The notes below the pieces were generated by a model. The model did no database searches and was not told the DNA's origin. It saw only the letters and a program-made list of their open reading frames with translations. A DNA stretch of 20,840 nt from Pseudomonadota bacterium (GTDB taxonomy: Bacteria > Pseudomonadota > Alphaproteobacteria > Rhizobiales > Xanthobacteraceae), in NCBI GenBank assembly GCA_023388935.1, contig JAEWFG010000087.1, positions 1 to 20,840 of the forward strand, written 5' to 3'. This document shows, piece by piece, positions 1 to 7,482 of the stretch. A program made the translations under genes and the position numbers. Within the stretch, counting starts at the first letter, position 1; each line of letters opens with the position of its first letter.

Positions 1-702
1 TCCCTCAAGCGCGTTGCAAAGTACGGATCGTCAGGCGGTGAAAAGCCGAAGGCAATCCTGTGCGCCTCGTCAGAGGAGATATGCGGCCGCATCAATCGGA
101 CCAAAAAACCGCGCTCTCACGAATAGGGCGGGCTAGAGCTTCGAGAATATGATGCTCAACGGCCGAGATGTCGCCCAGCGCGAGGTATTCACGCAAGTCG
201 CCGAGGTCAGCGAGTTGTCTGCGGTCTTCTTCCAACTGGGCCAGTGAATGCCCGTGAGCGGGCATCTCCTCGTACGGAATGGCCCAAGGTCCGCTCAATG
301 GCCCAAAAACGCGGAGGTGTTCCTCCTCCATCCTCTTGTACTCATCGCGGCCGTACCGGATGCGTTCATCCCACGCGAGAGCCTTGCCGTAGACGTACTC
401 TGCCATACGCTTGATCTCGGCGTCATCGAGAGTGGTTCGGAGCGCGCCGTAGGCTTTGACGGCTGTTGCCTTGTGAGGGCTTCGGCTTCGCGGAGCGTGC
501 GATCCAGGTTGGCAAGGGCATGCGTTGCTCTACGATTGGCCTCGCGTCGATCTTTAGTCCCGAGAGACCTCTTGAGATACTTCTGGGTTTGCTTCTTGCT
601 GCCGAGCACGCGCGCGACAGCGGCCTGCAGTGGCTCTGGTACCTTTCTTTGCACGCACCAAACGTCCGCAGAATTCTTAATCAAGTAGGGCATCGTGCGC
701 AT
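1..702 (-). pseudogene. Frameshifted N-terminal part of a DUF6538-type tyrosine recombinase/integrase
   Basis: The minus strand encodes a protein opening MPYLIKNSADVWCVQRKVPE, which matches what I recall of the N-terminus of Bradyrhizobium phage-type integrases. The frame is intact to about position 475. Similarity then jumps to another frame, which reads AVKAYGALRTTLDDAEIKRM and on through MAEYVYGKALAWDE to a stop at 92-94. A second jump at the A6 run (103-108) gives RPHISSDEAHRIAFGFSPP, open to the window edge. The catalytic R/H/R/Y domain would lie beyond position 1 and cannot be assessed. Start at 702 or 693; GGTGG lies 6 bases before the 702 ATG. Such integrases normally excise or insert genomic islands; with two frameshifts this copy is probably inactive. 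The homopolymer at the second break leaves a sequencing error possible for that one. High confidence in the family, moderate in pseudogene status. Confidence 0.72.
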
Positions 703-1270
703 CAAAAGCCACCATCAATTGCTGCCAGTCAAGGGCAGACAAAGCTTTGATTCGCATGATGTTTTTGATTTATCAGCGCTTCTGGAACCGCTGGCGCTCC
801 CTAGGGGATGGAGGCGATCAAGTTCGAATTTCGCCCGCGTCCTTTCTGAACAGGTTCGCTCGACTTCTGACGACCCCGCAGTTGCGGGAGACGCTCTATT
901 CGCTTGCACGCATCAAGCTCCTCGAACAGGTACCCACGAAGCTGGCGATATGACGACCCTGACCAGTGCGTCGAGCGCATCAACGCGACGCATGGTGGGC
1001 TCTACTCGCCTTGCCGCAACGACGGTAACGACCATACGACCCGCCAGCAATCCGCTCCGGGGCTTCTGGCCCGCCGGATATGGATGGATGCGATCCGCCC
1101 TGACGAAGTCCTGCATGCGCAGCTGCTCGGACACCGGCGCCGCGACGAACCTTCTCGAGAGGGCCAGGCTCCGAAACCCTTCTCAACTCGGTCAGTTTAC
1201 GATCAGAAGTTGCTCGCCGCCGATGGCACGCCCGAACGAGCGGCAATCGAACGGAGGCCATCAAGCCGCC
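703..1270. other. No convincing gene (about 570 bp)
   Basis: Short open frames exist on both strands, but none has a recognisable domain, a good ribosome binding site or a plausible hydrophobicity pattern. No tRNA, terminal inverted repeats or transposase motif was seen. It is likely decayed accessory DNA next to the integrase remnant. Confidence 0.5.
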
Positions 1271-1456
1271 TCATCTACTTTGCGGCAAGCTCCTGTCCTT
1301 GATCGTAAGTCCACTTGAGACCGCGGCTTCGGCCTTTCTGACCCGCTCGCGCAACTCCAATAGCTCTCCGTATTCGACTGCAAGCGGGTCGCGGGTGGTG
1401 ATGTAGGGGATTGGCGCGCGATAGTTTGAACTTCCATACGACGAATATCGAATCAT
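1271..1456 (-). CDS. Small conserved-type hypothetical protein, 61 aa
   Basis: This short protein opens MIRYSSYGSSNYRAPIPYIT and continues into a charged helical stretch (LAVEYGELLELRERVRKAEA, about residues 27-46) and a short basic tail. The ATG at 1456 has a GAAGGA element about 10 bases upstream on the minus strand. A polar, proline-containing N-terminus followed by a single amphipathic helix resembles small orphan proteins I recall from Bradyrhizobium genomes, but no function is known to me. There is no signal peptide or membrane segment. It stands alone, with non-coding DNA on both sides. An overlapping frame (1275-1487) lacks these features and is taken as a shadow. Confidence 0.55.
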   Translation of the reverse strand: MIRYSSYGSSNYRAPIPYITTRDPLAVEYGELLELRERVRKAEAAVSSGLTIKDRSLPQSR

Positions 1457-2108
1457 GAAATTGAGGTCCTTCCACTCGTACTAACAAAGTCTCCGCACCC
1501 CCAAATGAAGTTTAACTATTCCGTTTTTTCTAACTTTATCCTTCTGCACATTACCTGCACATTACGCTGCGATCGGAATTGCCCGCTGACAATCTTCCTG
1601 CACCGACGGCAATCATCGCCTGAGCCGCCGTGCCGAGCTAGCCAGCGGACAAATGATCATCAAATGGACAGATCATTTCAGCCGTGCCCTCCAGTTAATT
1701 CATTAAAAGAGATTTTAAAAATTTTTCAAGCCAATTCGGCTTTATATTGTTTCCATTGATTACCGGGTTAGGAAGTTCCTTCAAAAAGTTCCAAGTCACT
1801 GCGAGGCGAACCGACCCGGTAAAGCGTCAAATCGCAAAGCCGTACTCGGGGGCCAGCACCCTTGCGCTTTAACCATGGGCGATTTTGCCGAGGCGACGTG
1901 GACGTGATCCTGGACGCAGAACCGCCAGGGACAGCCAGAATGGCGGCCAAGCCCAAATGTTGAGCTAAGCGATGATTTGTGACAAACGCATGAACGAAAG
2001 GTATGCACGCCGGGACGACGCGGTTTCAGGCGGCAAACGAGGAAAGTCCGGGTTCCCGTGTTGACGGTCATCAAGGCGGCCTTACGTTTCGATCTTCGGA
2101 GGCCGTAA
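1457..2108. other. Long intergenic region, AT-rich in its first half
   Basis: Positions about 1500-1760 are clearly more AT-rich than the surroundings and contain an 84-codon open frame with no ribosome site and unnatural composition. A short inverted repeat (CCGCCA 1922-1927 with TGGCGG 1941-1946) lies further along. No gene, RNA or mobile element end can be supported. Confidence 0.45.
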
Positions 2109-2390
2109 CTACTTTCCGGCATTGTTAGGCGCCGTCTCAGCCGGCACATCGTCGACTTTGCCGTTGTTCGCGACGCACTTGTTGAAGTAGTCGAGACGGT
2201 CCTTGGCGGTTCCTTTACTGCTGCCTGCAGCGGGGTTGCCGATCTGCCGCGGCGGAAATGCCTTCGCAGACGCCGCTTCACAGGCACGCGCGACCTCGGC
2301 CGTGATGGCGGATACGGTTCCCGTCCCCGCGGCAGACAACAGCAGAACAGGTACCAGTCCAATTGTTGCGGACTTGATCTTGATAACCAA
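2109..2390 (-). CDS. Small exported protein with Sec-type signal peptide, 93 aa
   Basis: The product has a basic start (VIKIK), a hydrophobic core (about residues 7-27, with VPVLLLSAAG) and a likely signal-peptidase site after VSA. The mature part of about 65 residues has two cysteines (in ARACEAA and FNKCVAN), which could form a disulfide in the periplasm, and the segments PPRQIGNPAAGSSKG and DRLDYFNKCVANNG. The start is TTG at 2390, chosen because a GGGAG site lies about 9 bases upstream on the minus strand and no in-frame ATG exists in the signal region. I recall similar small secreted proteins in Bradyrhizobium with no assigned function. Convincing as a real gene, unknown role. Confidence 0.65.
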   Translation of the reverse strand: MVIKIKSATIGLVPVLLLSAAGTGTVSAITAEVARACEAASAKAFPPRQIGNPAAGSSKGTAKDRLDYFNKCVANNGKVDDVPAETAPNNAGK

Positions 2391-2517
2391 CTTGGATCAC
2401 TCCCTCACCTGACTGCTTTTGCCCGTGGGGATACCATAGCAAAGCGCCGCCCTTCATCGAAGCTCCGAATTTCAGGCCGACCGGGCACCGGGGGCGAGCG
2501 AGCATCGCCCTGTTAAA

Positions 2518-2572
2518 CCCTCAACTGTTAAGCTCGGGCAGATAAGCCCTCAATTGTTAAGCTCGGGCAGAT
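2518..2572. repeat. Tandem direct repeat, 26-bp unit, two copies, 29-bp period
   Basis: The 26-base unit at 2518-2543 recurs at 2547-2572 with one difference (C at 2526, T at 2555). The second copy contains the stop codon and last six sense codons of the minus-strand gene ending at 2550; the first copy repeats them just beyond the stop. It looks like a recent local duplication. Confidence 0.85.
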
Positions 2573-2840
2573 TGAAATCCGAAAAGCGGGTCAGCATCGT
2601 TGCCCTGATGAATTTTAGATGCGAGACGATGCTTGCCAATTCCTTGAGCCGGCGCTGTCCGTTCGAAATTTCAACCTCAAACAAACCCTGATGGTAATTG
2701 TCGAGCGGCTCCCGGTCCAAATATTCATCAGTGCCATTACCAAACGTAACCGATGCGCGGGCGAGTGCGTCGTCCACACGCCGATTGAGGCCGGATTGCT
2801 CGCTCTCCGCCTCCTGCAAAGCCTTGTCGATAGCAGCCAT
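2550..2840 (-). CDS. Hypothetical cytoplasmic protein, 96 aa
   Basis: The frame is open from 2966, but the likely start is the ATG at 2840 (MAAIDKALQEAESEQSGLNR), because the upstream codons give a low-complexity Arg/Asp-rich sequence typical of read-through frames. The ribosome site is weak (GGCGG about 12 bases upstream). The protein is charged and mostly helical: helix about 1-30 (RRVDDALARA), a polar central part (GNGTDEYLDREPLDNYHQ), then a second helix with GQRRLKELASIVSHLKF. I recall Bradyrhizobium hypotheticals with the same pattern of an acidic middle, EISNGQRRLxEL and a C-terminal RFxDF, but no function. The last codons lie within a tandem duplication. Confidence 0.6.
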   Translation of the reverse strand: MAAIDKALQEAESEQSGLNRRVDDALARASVTFGNGTDEYLDREPLDNYHQGLFEVEISNGQRRLKELASIVSHLKFIRATMLTRFSDFNLPELNN

Positions 2841-3002
2841 GACGGCGCCAATCCGCCTATGATCCGTATCGCCATCACGCTCGGCCGAGCGCGCTCGAAA
2901 GCGATCGTCAGCCCGGCGATGGTTGAAAAGGTTGTGCGCGCGCGCTCTGAGGAATTGCGGAAACATTGGGCCGACCCAATCCGAATGAAGCCGACAGCTT
3001 GG

Positions 3003-3293
3003 TCAATTATAGTTAACAGAGCCTGAATCGACGGCCTGCTTCGCTCGACTGAGGGCGATCCAAGCCCTCCAAGCCTGCTCGTGCTTGGCATAAAGCTCAA
3101 GCCAGCGCGTTTCCCGCGGTCTGCCGGACTCCCCTGCCCGGGAAGCGTCCGTCGATACGCCAGTCGGTCCGAAAGTCCCAGATTCCAGCGACTCGAATTC
3201 TACCGTTTCCGACAAGGAGAGACCGATCAAGACGCGATGCCCCGACCCATCGACGAAATATCGGCGCGGCGCGCTGATTGGTTGATCAATCAT
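3003..3293 (-). CDS. Hypothetical protein, 96 aa
   Basis: The start is set at the ATG at 3293 (MIDQPISAPRRYFVDGSGHR). The frame is open to 3464, but the upstream part is Arg/Ser-rich and lacks similarity to anything known. Visible parts are a YFVDGSGHRVLIGLSLSET segment (about residues 13-31) with beta-strand character, a variable Ser/Gly middle, and a C-terminal helix RWLELYAKHEQAWRAWIALS (about 65-84). This arrangement matches small Bradyrhizobium hypotheticals I recall; function unknown. A 45-codon open frame on the same strand (about 3286-3420) ends in TGA overlapping this start and might be a remnant of a coupled upstream gene. No strong ribosome site is seen. Confidence 0.55.
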   Translation of the reverse strand: MIDQPISAPRRYFVDGSGHRVLIGLSLSETVEFESLESGTFGPTGVSTDASRAGESGRPRETRWLELYAKHEQAWRAWIALSRAKQAVDSGSVNYN

Positions 3294-3795
3294 TGCAAAG
3301 ATTGTCCCGCACGTTGAACGGCCCGAGGAAGATCTCAAAACGGCGGTTATAGCCCCTGTTGAGAACAGGCGCGCCGACCGCAAGGTCTGCCAACTCAACC
3401 AACCACGCCAACTGCGCTTCACCCTACCGCGCTTCTGACCAAGTCGGCTTCCCTGGACCACCACTCCGAAGTTCGCAAGGAAAGGCGCAATTTAACCTAA
3501 CCGGACGTGGTTATTTCCACGAACCCGTACGGATCATCAGATTGGAAGATCGAGCGCATTCTCGCCGACCGTCCGCCGCTTTTCGTGGGGCCCGTGGCGA
3601 TGCGCGCCGACGAGCCACTCATAACCTTCGCCCTTCTGCCTGATCGAAGAAGCGCCACTCAGGGTTGCGAGCCGGCAAGCGCCTCGCGGTCATGTTGGCA
3701 CCGTCGCTCTTCAGAGTTCATGATCTGGTTACGTCGGTCTTCATCGCGCCCTAATCGTACGCGCAATTGGTCAAGTCCGATCCTCGGAGCGAGCG
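3294..3795. other. Intergenic region without a supported gene (about 500 bp)
   Basis: A minus-strand 45-codon open stretch (about 3286-3420) reads sensibly (RGYNRRFEIFLGPFNVRDN) but is bounded upstream by TAG and has no ATG. It could be the tail of a broken gene. The rest has no recognisable domain, RNA or repeat. Confidence 0.4.
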
Positions 3796-3987
3796 ATGGC
3801 GATGAAGCCTACAAAACCGCGTGCTTGGACTGAAGACGAGATCACGCTCTTGATCAAACTCGCGGACCTCAAGATGGCTGCGCCGGAGATCGCAAAACGG
3901 CTCGGGCGGTACACGGCTTCAGTGAAACGACGCGCTTACCAACTGGGGGTTCTTCTGCCGGCAGGCAAACGCGAACCGCAACGCTAG
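3796..3987 (+). CDS. Small Myb/SANT- or GcrA-like helix-turn-helix protein, 63 aa
   Basis: The protein is essentially one DNA-binding domain: a tryptophan-led first helix (RAWTEDEITLLIKLADLKM, residues 9-27), a turn and second helix (AAPEIAKRLGR, 28-38), then a recognition-type helix (TASVKRRAYQLGV, 40-52) and a short basic tail. The W-T-x-E-E/D-x3-L and APEIAxxLGR pattern recalls the N-terminal domain of GcrA and many stand-alone small regulators in Rhizobiales. The start is ATG 3796 after GGAGCGAGC; ATG 3802 is an alternative. It is a single-gene unit with long flanks. Binding DNA is inferred from the fold; its targets are unknown. A second protein of the same type is encoded at 11394-11564. 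Confidence 0.72.
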   Translation: MAMKPTKPRAWTEDEITLLIKLADLKMAAPEIAKRLGRYTASVKRRAYQLGVLLPAGKREPQR

Positions 3988-4408
3988 CTTAGTCTTCCAC
4001 CGGCCCCCAGTACGTTAGCCATGCTGTCCCAATGGCGAACTGCAATTGCGACCCGCGCGGCCCGGACGTGAAATCATTTAGGGGATGCGCGATTTGCGCA
4101 GGCAAGCGTTCCCCCATACCTTCCGTTTCGACCCGCTGATGCGGGGTCCAGCAACCAGGCAACAAACGCTATCGGACTGCTCGACGGCTTCCTTGAAACC
4201 GACGGGTCCTGCATGGCGTCGGCAGGACCGAAAGTTCACAGGACCGGAATGACCTTTGGACAGGACGAGCCTGTCGCAACACTCATTCAGACTTGAGGCG
4301 CCTAGACGACCGCTTCCATGAAACCGCTCAATGGCAATATGGGCGCCTTGAGCCGAAAACGCGGCTATTTCGGATGCGGCATATGATTCGAACCACGAAA
4401 ACACTGAC
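3988..4408. other. Intergenic region without a supported gene (about 420 bp)
   Basis: Open frames here are short and compositionally odd. No precursor peptide, RNA or clear terminator was found downstream of the nucleotidyltransferase gene that ends at 4409. Confidence 0.45.
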
Positions 4409-5479
4409 CTAGATCTTGCCCGCACGTTGCGTTGCAGAAAGTGCCAACAGAGAACGCAATGTAGAGCTTTTCGGCACGCGCAAACGCCCGAACCCCGTCG
4501 GCCGCCTGATCGCCTCCCCTGGCCCGCGGACGTAGTTCCCGTAATCCAGCAGAGCGAACAACAGGAGCGGCAGGCGCAGGAATGGAAACCTGGCTAGGCA
4601 GGTCCGTCGCCAGTGCTGTAGGCGCGGCATCCATCGTCGACGCAAGCTGGCGGGAACATCGGTTCCCAGCATCGAAGAGAGTGCCACCATCTGCGTTTCC
4701 AATGCATTCCTTGCAAGTCGGCTGGGTGCCAGGGACGAAAGCATCTGCCAATCCACCCCACCTGTTCGAACGAGATCGCGCAAATCGAGAAGGTGCCGCA
4801 GATCCATGTGTCCGACCCAGTACCCGTTGTCCAGAAACTCGTCGTGGATGACGAGGATCAGCGCTTGGTAAGTCGCGCACGGGACCAGTGCTGTCCCTTG
4901 ACCTATTGCAACCGGACGACAGTGATTTCTGAACTGACGTTGCCCGGGATAGAAGAAGGCAGGTCCCGGAAGTTGCGACTGCAGGTCGATCGCCCCAGCG
5001 TCACGCCGCCTCATGAGATCTGCGTACCATCTTTCAGCATGCGGAGGAGTTTCGTGGATTACGCGGTAACCGACGCCCTGCAGCGCCTGCACGCTCGCAA
5101 TCATCTCAGCTGGGACGACCATGATGTCGAGATCGCACATGAGTTTAGATCCGCAATTTAGTCGTTCGCTGGTTGCAAGCGTCGCCGCCCCTTTCAGCAG
5201 CACGGGAACGATCCCGGCCTCATTCAATGCAGCAACTGCTTCGGCCAACTGCGCGGTGAGACGGTCATTGCGCTCCAGATTGCGGCGATGCATCTCTGCA
5301 ATACACTCGAACAGGTCCGCGGGTATTCGGTCTTTGAAGCGCAGCGCAAACTCTCGAAGACTCGGGGTGGTCAGCGTTCGATTGGCGAGCCCAACCAGCC
5401 GCACCCAATCTGCCTGCTTCGGAAATTCCCCCCGAAAGCACTCGCAAAGCTGCTTCAGCGATCGGTTGTAGTCATCCAT
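4409..5479 (-). CDS. Nucleotidyltransferase family protein (PF14907-like), 356 aa
   Basis: The product fits the uncharacterised nucleotidyltransferase family found in peptide-modification and polysaccharide clusters. Key marks are VPVLLKGAA (residues about 91-99), with the lysine typical of the family, and CDLDIMV (115-121), whose two aspartates would bind the metal. An all-helical C-terminal half follows (VIHDEFLDNGYWVGHMDLRH, RDLVRTGGVDWQ). Start chosen at ATG 5479: it overlaps the upstream gene's TGA in ATGGATGA, implying translational coupling. A start at 5518 is possible but has no better ribosome site. In lasso-peptide clusters related enzymes sit next to HprK-like kinases and are reported to elaborate phosphorylated peptides; here the partner is the coupled kinase gene. 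The substrate is not known. Family call fairly sure, role inferred. Confidence 0.8.
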   Translation of the reverse strand: MDDYNRSLKQLCECFRGEFPKQADWVRLVGLANRTLTTPSLREFALRFKDRIPADLFECIAEMHRRNLERNDRLTAQLAEAVAALNEAGIVPVLLKGAATLATSERLNCGSKLMCDLDIMVVPAEMIASVQALQGVGYRVIHETPPHAERWYADLMRRRDAGAIDLQSQLPGPAFFYPGQRQFRNHCRPVAIGQGTALVPCATYQALILVIHDEFLDNGYWVGHMDLRHLLDLRDLVRTGGVDWQMLSSLAPSRLARNALETQMVALSSMLGTDVPASLRRRWMPRLQHWRRTCLARFPFLRLPLLLFALLDYGNYVRGPGEAIRRPTGFGRLRVPKSSTLRSLLALSATQRAGKI

Positions 5480-6602
5480 TGCAGAGAGCGGTGATTCCGA
5501 GGGCCGCCTGATCGGCATGCGAGTAGGTCAACTCAAAACAACTGGCTCCGACAACAATCTGCTTCATCGCGTCGAAGCCACTATGGTTCAGTTTCCCATC
5601 CGGCGAGTAGGACCCGGCGACCAACCGGCGCATGCTGTCGATCTGGCTAAGTGGAGTGATTTCCAACGAATTGGTGCTGGCGCGCCTGATAAAGATGATC
5701 CAGCGGATCGGAACGCTCCTGCTGGGGACACTCCTCACGTTCAAATATCGCACGCGCATTCCGTCCGACCTTCTATGTACGCGACACCCGGCGAGTTCAG
5801 GGCGGAGTTTGCTGATGATAGCCCAAGCCCCTGATTTGATCGTCGGGGCAAAAGCCATTCCGGTTGCGCGTCCGCCCGGTTCGATGAGCACGATATCGTC
5901 CCCGGCGTACCCGAACCCGGCCTGCATCAGGTGAACCGCAAGCGTTGTTTTGCCACCCCCAGGCGGGCCGCTCAGCAGCACGGCCTCGCCGTTCCACGAT
6001 AAGCACGCTGCATGGAATATGGGGCGCGCGGAATTCCGAAGGAGGGCCTGCTCGGTGATGACCGCCTTGAGGGTCGGAGCCATCTCTTCCGGCGCGCATC
6101 GCGCTACATAGGCTCCATTGCGGAAGACATAGACTTCCTCCCGCCACTCGATCACCTGAAATGCATCGCTCACCGGCCCCACAACCCGCCGCGTTTCGCA
6201 AAAGAGAAGGGCTGTTTGCCGAGCCAGCCTCTCGCTCGAGGTTTGAATCGCGATTTCCAGATCGCCCAAGCCTATCGAGAAACGGTTTGCCGGCCTCAAG
6301 TCCAAATTGGCGTCGAGCAGACCCAGCGCGAGCCAATCTTGGATGGCATGCTCAAGGTGATCTGCCGCCTCCGCAGCGGTAACACCTGCCTCGCCAAGTG
6401 CACGGCAGATAGCAGAAGCAGTCATGCCGTCGACGAGGCTGCACCAGATGAATGCGGCTACCTGATTGAGTGCGTAGATCTTCTGCGACGCCTCATCGAA
6501 CAGTACAGGATGGTTGTCCAAAAGTGAGAACGACACGCTTGCAGCCGGTCGCAGCATTCCAAGAATTTCTGCGAACCCATCGCGGGTTGAAGCGATCAGC
6601 AC
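5472..6602 (-). CDS. PqqD domain fused to HprK-like kinase, 376 aa
   Basis: The N-terminal part (about residues 22-97) has the PqqD/RiPP-recognition pattern: PVLFDEASQKIYALNQVAAF, then IW, then a helical ICRALGE region. After a linker (about 100-190) comes a HprK-like ATP-binding domain. It has H197 before the first strand, Walker A GPPGGGKTT (212-220) and GYAGDDIVLI (231-240) with an acidic pair. The protein should bind a leader peptide through the PqqD part and phosphorylate a peptide or small substrate. The start is GTG 6602, with AAGGA 10 bases upstream; the next ATG (6557) lacks a spaced ribosome site. It is the first gene of a coupled pair with the nucleotidyltransferase and divergent from the small exported peptide gene. 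It is not the PTS HPr kinase: no N-terminal HprK domain is present. Confidence 0.83.
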   Translation of the reverse strand: MLIASTRDGFAEILGMLRPAASVSFSLLDNHPVLFDEASQKIYALNQVAAFIWCSLVDGMTASAICRALGEAGVTAAEAADHLEHAIQDWLALGLLDANLDLRPANRFSIGLGDLEIAIQTSSERLARQTALLFCETRRVVGPVSDAFQVIEWREEVYVFRNGAYVARCAPEEMAPTLKAVITEQALLRNSARPIFHAACLSWNGEAVLLSGPPGGGKTTLAVHLMQAGFGYAGDDIVLIEPGGRATGMAFAPTIKSGAWAIISKLRPELAGCRVHRRSDGMRVRYLNVRSVPSRSVPIRWIIFIRRASTNSLEITPLSQIDSMRRLVAGSYSPDGKLNHSGFDAMKQIVVGASCFELTYSHADQAALGITALCNG

Positions 6603-6740
6603 AGTTCCATTCCTTTTGATCCAATACAGACGATCGAAAGGCTTGATCGCACATGTGATCGGTCGAATTGAATTCTGCTATTTTCATGATTCTGCATTAG
6701 TGATATTTAATATGCAATCATTGGTTTGCGAGAAAGTTCC
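6603..6740. promoter_or_regulatory. Divergent control region between kinase pair and exported peptide gene
   Basis: The segment is AT-rich compared with its neighbours, especially 6665-6720. It holds the palindrome CACATGTG (6650-6657) flanked by GATC on both sides, a second dyad CGATC/GATCG (6631-6635, 6645-6649), and spaced TGCAT/ATGCA arms (6693-6697, 6712-6716). A TTGAAT at 6668-6673 could be a -35 element for the rightward gene, but no good -10 box lies 17 bases on. Shared regulation of the two transcripts is inferred from layout only. Confidence 0.4.
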
Positions 6741-6947
6741 ATGGCAATTAATCAGACAAGAAGCGAATCAGCCGAGGCGGATCGTCGCGCATTCCTTGCC
6801 GCGTGCGGCAAGTTCGCAGCGGTGACACCGCCGGCCGTGGCTCTCCTGCTGTCGACGAGCCTGACATCTTCCGCCATTGCGTATTCTGGCGCCAACGGCC
6901 ATCAGAACAATGGTCATCACTATGGTCAGTACAAGCAAGACGACTGA
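6741..6947 (+). CDS. Small exported peptide with Tat-like signal, candidate modified-peptide precursor, 68 aa
   Basis: The N-terminus has a twin-arginine-like element DRRAFLAACGKFA (residues 14-26), a hydrophobic run PPAVALLLSTSLTS (30-43) and a possible cleavage site after AIA (47). The remaining 21 residues (YSGANGHQNNGHHYGQYKQD plus one Asp) are rich in Gly, Asn, His, Gln and Tyr. The start is ATG 6741 with GAGA 9-12 bases upstream; a TTG at 6726 is less likely. I recall similar short RRxFLxxCGKFAAVTPP proteins in alphaproteobacteria with no function. The position divergent from a PqqD-HprK kinase and nucleotidyltransferase suggests it may be their substrate. It is not a lasso precursor: no Asp/Glu sits at core position 7-9. 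It could instead be an unrelated small secreted protein. Confidence 0.72.
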   Translation: MAINQTRSESAEADRRAFLAACGKFAAVTPPAVALLLSTSLTSSAIAYSGANGHQNNGHHYGQYKQDD

Positions 6948-7131
6948 GGGCGGGAAGAGCGGGGCCGTTCCGGCCTAGGGTCGCGTGCAAGCATTAATCA
7001 CTTTAGGTACGCCGCAGATTCTGGCGGTCGTGCGAGCGTCTGCCGTCGCGCCTTCCCGCGCATCGACAGCGATCAGGCATCACACCAACGTCGTGACAAC
7101 TGCGCCAGGCGAGGCATTCCAGGCGGTGTTG

Positions 7132-7222
7132 TATTGACTCATGCCGCGCTCCTATTTATTGACTCACGACGCATCTCGATTTAATCTTTTATTTATTAAA
7201 GCATTTAAATTTGAGAGGGGCT
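7132..7222 (+). promoter_or_regulatory. Candidate promoter region with repeated TATTGACTCA box
   Basis: The ten-base box TATTGACTCA occurs at 7132-7141 and again at 7157-7166, 25 bases apart, each containing a TTGAC -35-like core. It is followed by an AT-rich stretch (7178-7212, with TTTATTTATTAAAG). It lies directly upstream of the small gene at 7223. The repeat is seen; its role as promoter or activator site is inferred. Confidence 0.45.
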
Positions 7223-7429
7223 ATGGTCGAGGAGAAGGCTGTTCGCTTGTGTGCCCACCGAAAGAACATTCACAGATACCGACGGCTGCTCAGGACGCAG
7301 CTTACCGACCTTGAGAGGCGGTACCTCGAACAGCGTATGTCCGAAGAACAGTCGAATGTGGACATGCTATTGGCATCATCGTTTGGAGCGTCCCCAGGTC
7401 ACGAGTTCGCTGTACCCGCAGGCGATTGA
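7223..7429 (+). CDS. Small hypothetical protein, 68 aa, helical and charged
   Basis: The product (MVEEKAVRLCAHRKNIHRYR at the start) is dominated by two amphipathic helices, about residues 6-24 and 25-50 (RTQLTDLERRYLEQRMSEEQ), with an AHRxNIxRYRRLLxTxLTDLERxxLExR pattern. I recall this pattern from small Bradyrhizobium orphan proteins of unknown role. The start is ATG 7223 with GAGAGG just upstream; a TTG at 7211 is less likely. There is no signal or membrane segment. It may form a helical hairpin or dimerise; nothing in the context gives a function. It converges on rfbD, with a 53-bp gap. Confidence 0.62.
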   Translation: MVEEKAVRLCAHRKNIHRYRRLLRTQLTDLERRYLEQRMSEEQSNVDMLLASSFGASPGHEFAVPAGD

Positions 7430-7482
7430 TGCACTTCGATCAAGCGTGATCCAGGTTCAGCCGTCGTCCCGCAAAGCTTGAT

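Noticed and set aside
1505..1759. An 84-codon AT-rich open frame on the plus strand
   Set aside because: No ribosome site, no domain and an odd Cys/Phe-rich composition; likely intergenic.
6741..6947. Reading the small peptide as a lasso-peptide precursor
   Set aside because: No Asp or Glu at position 7-9 of any plausible core, no typical leader Thr at -2, and no asparagine-synthetase-like cyclase or B2 protein nearby.
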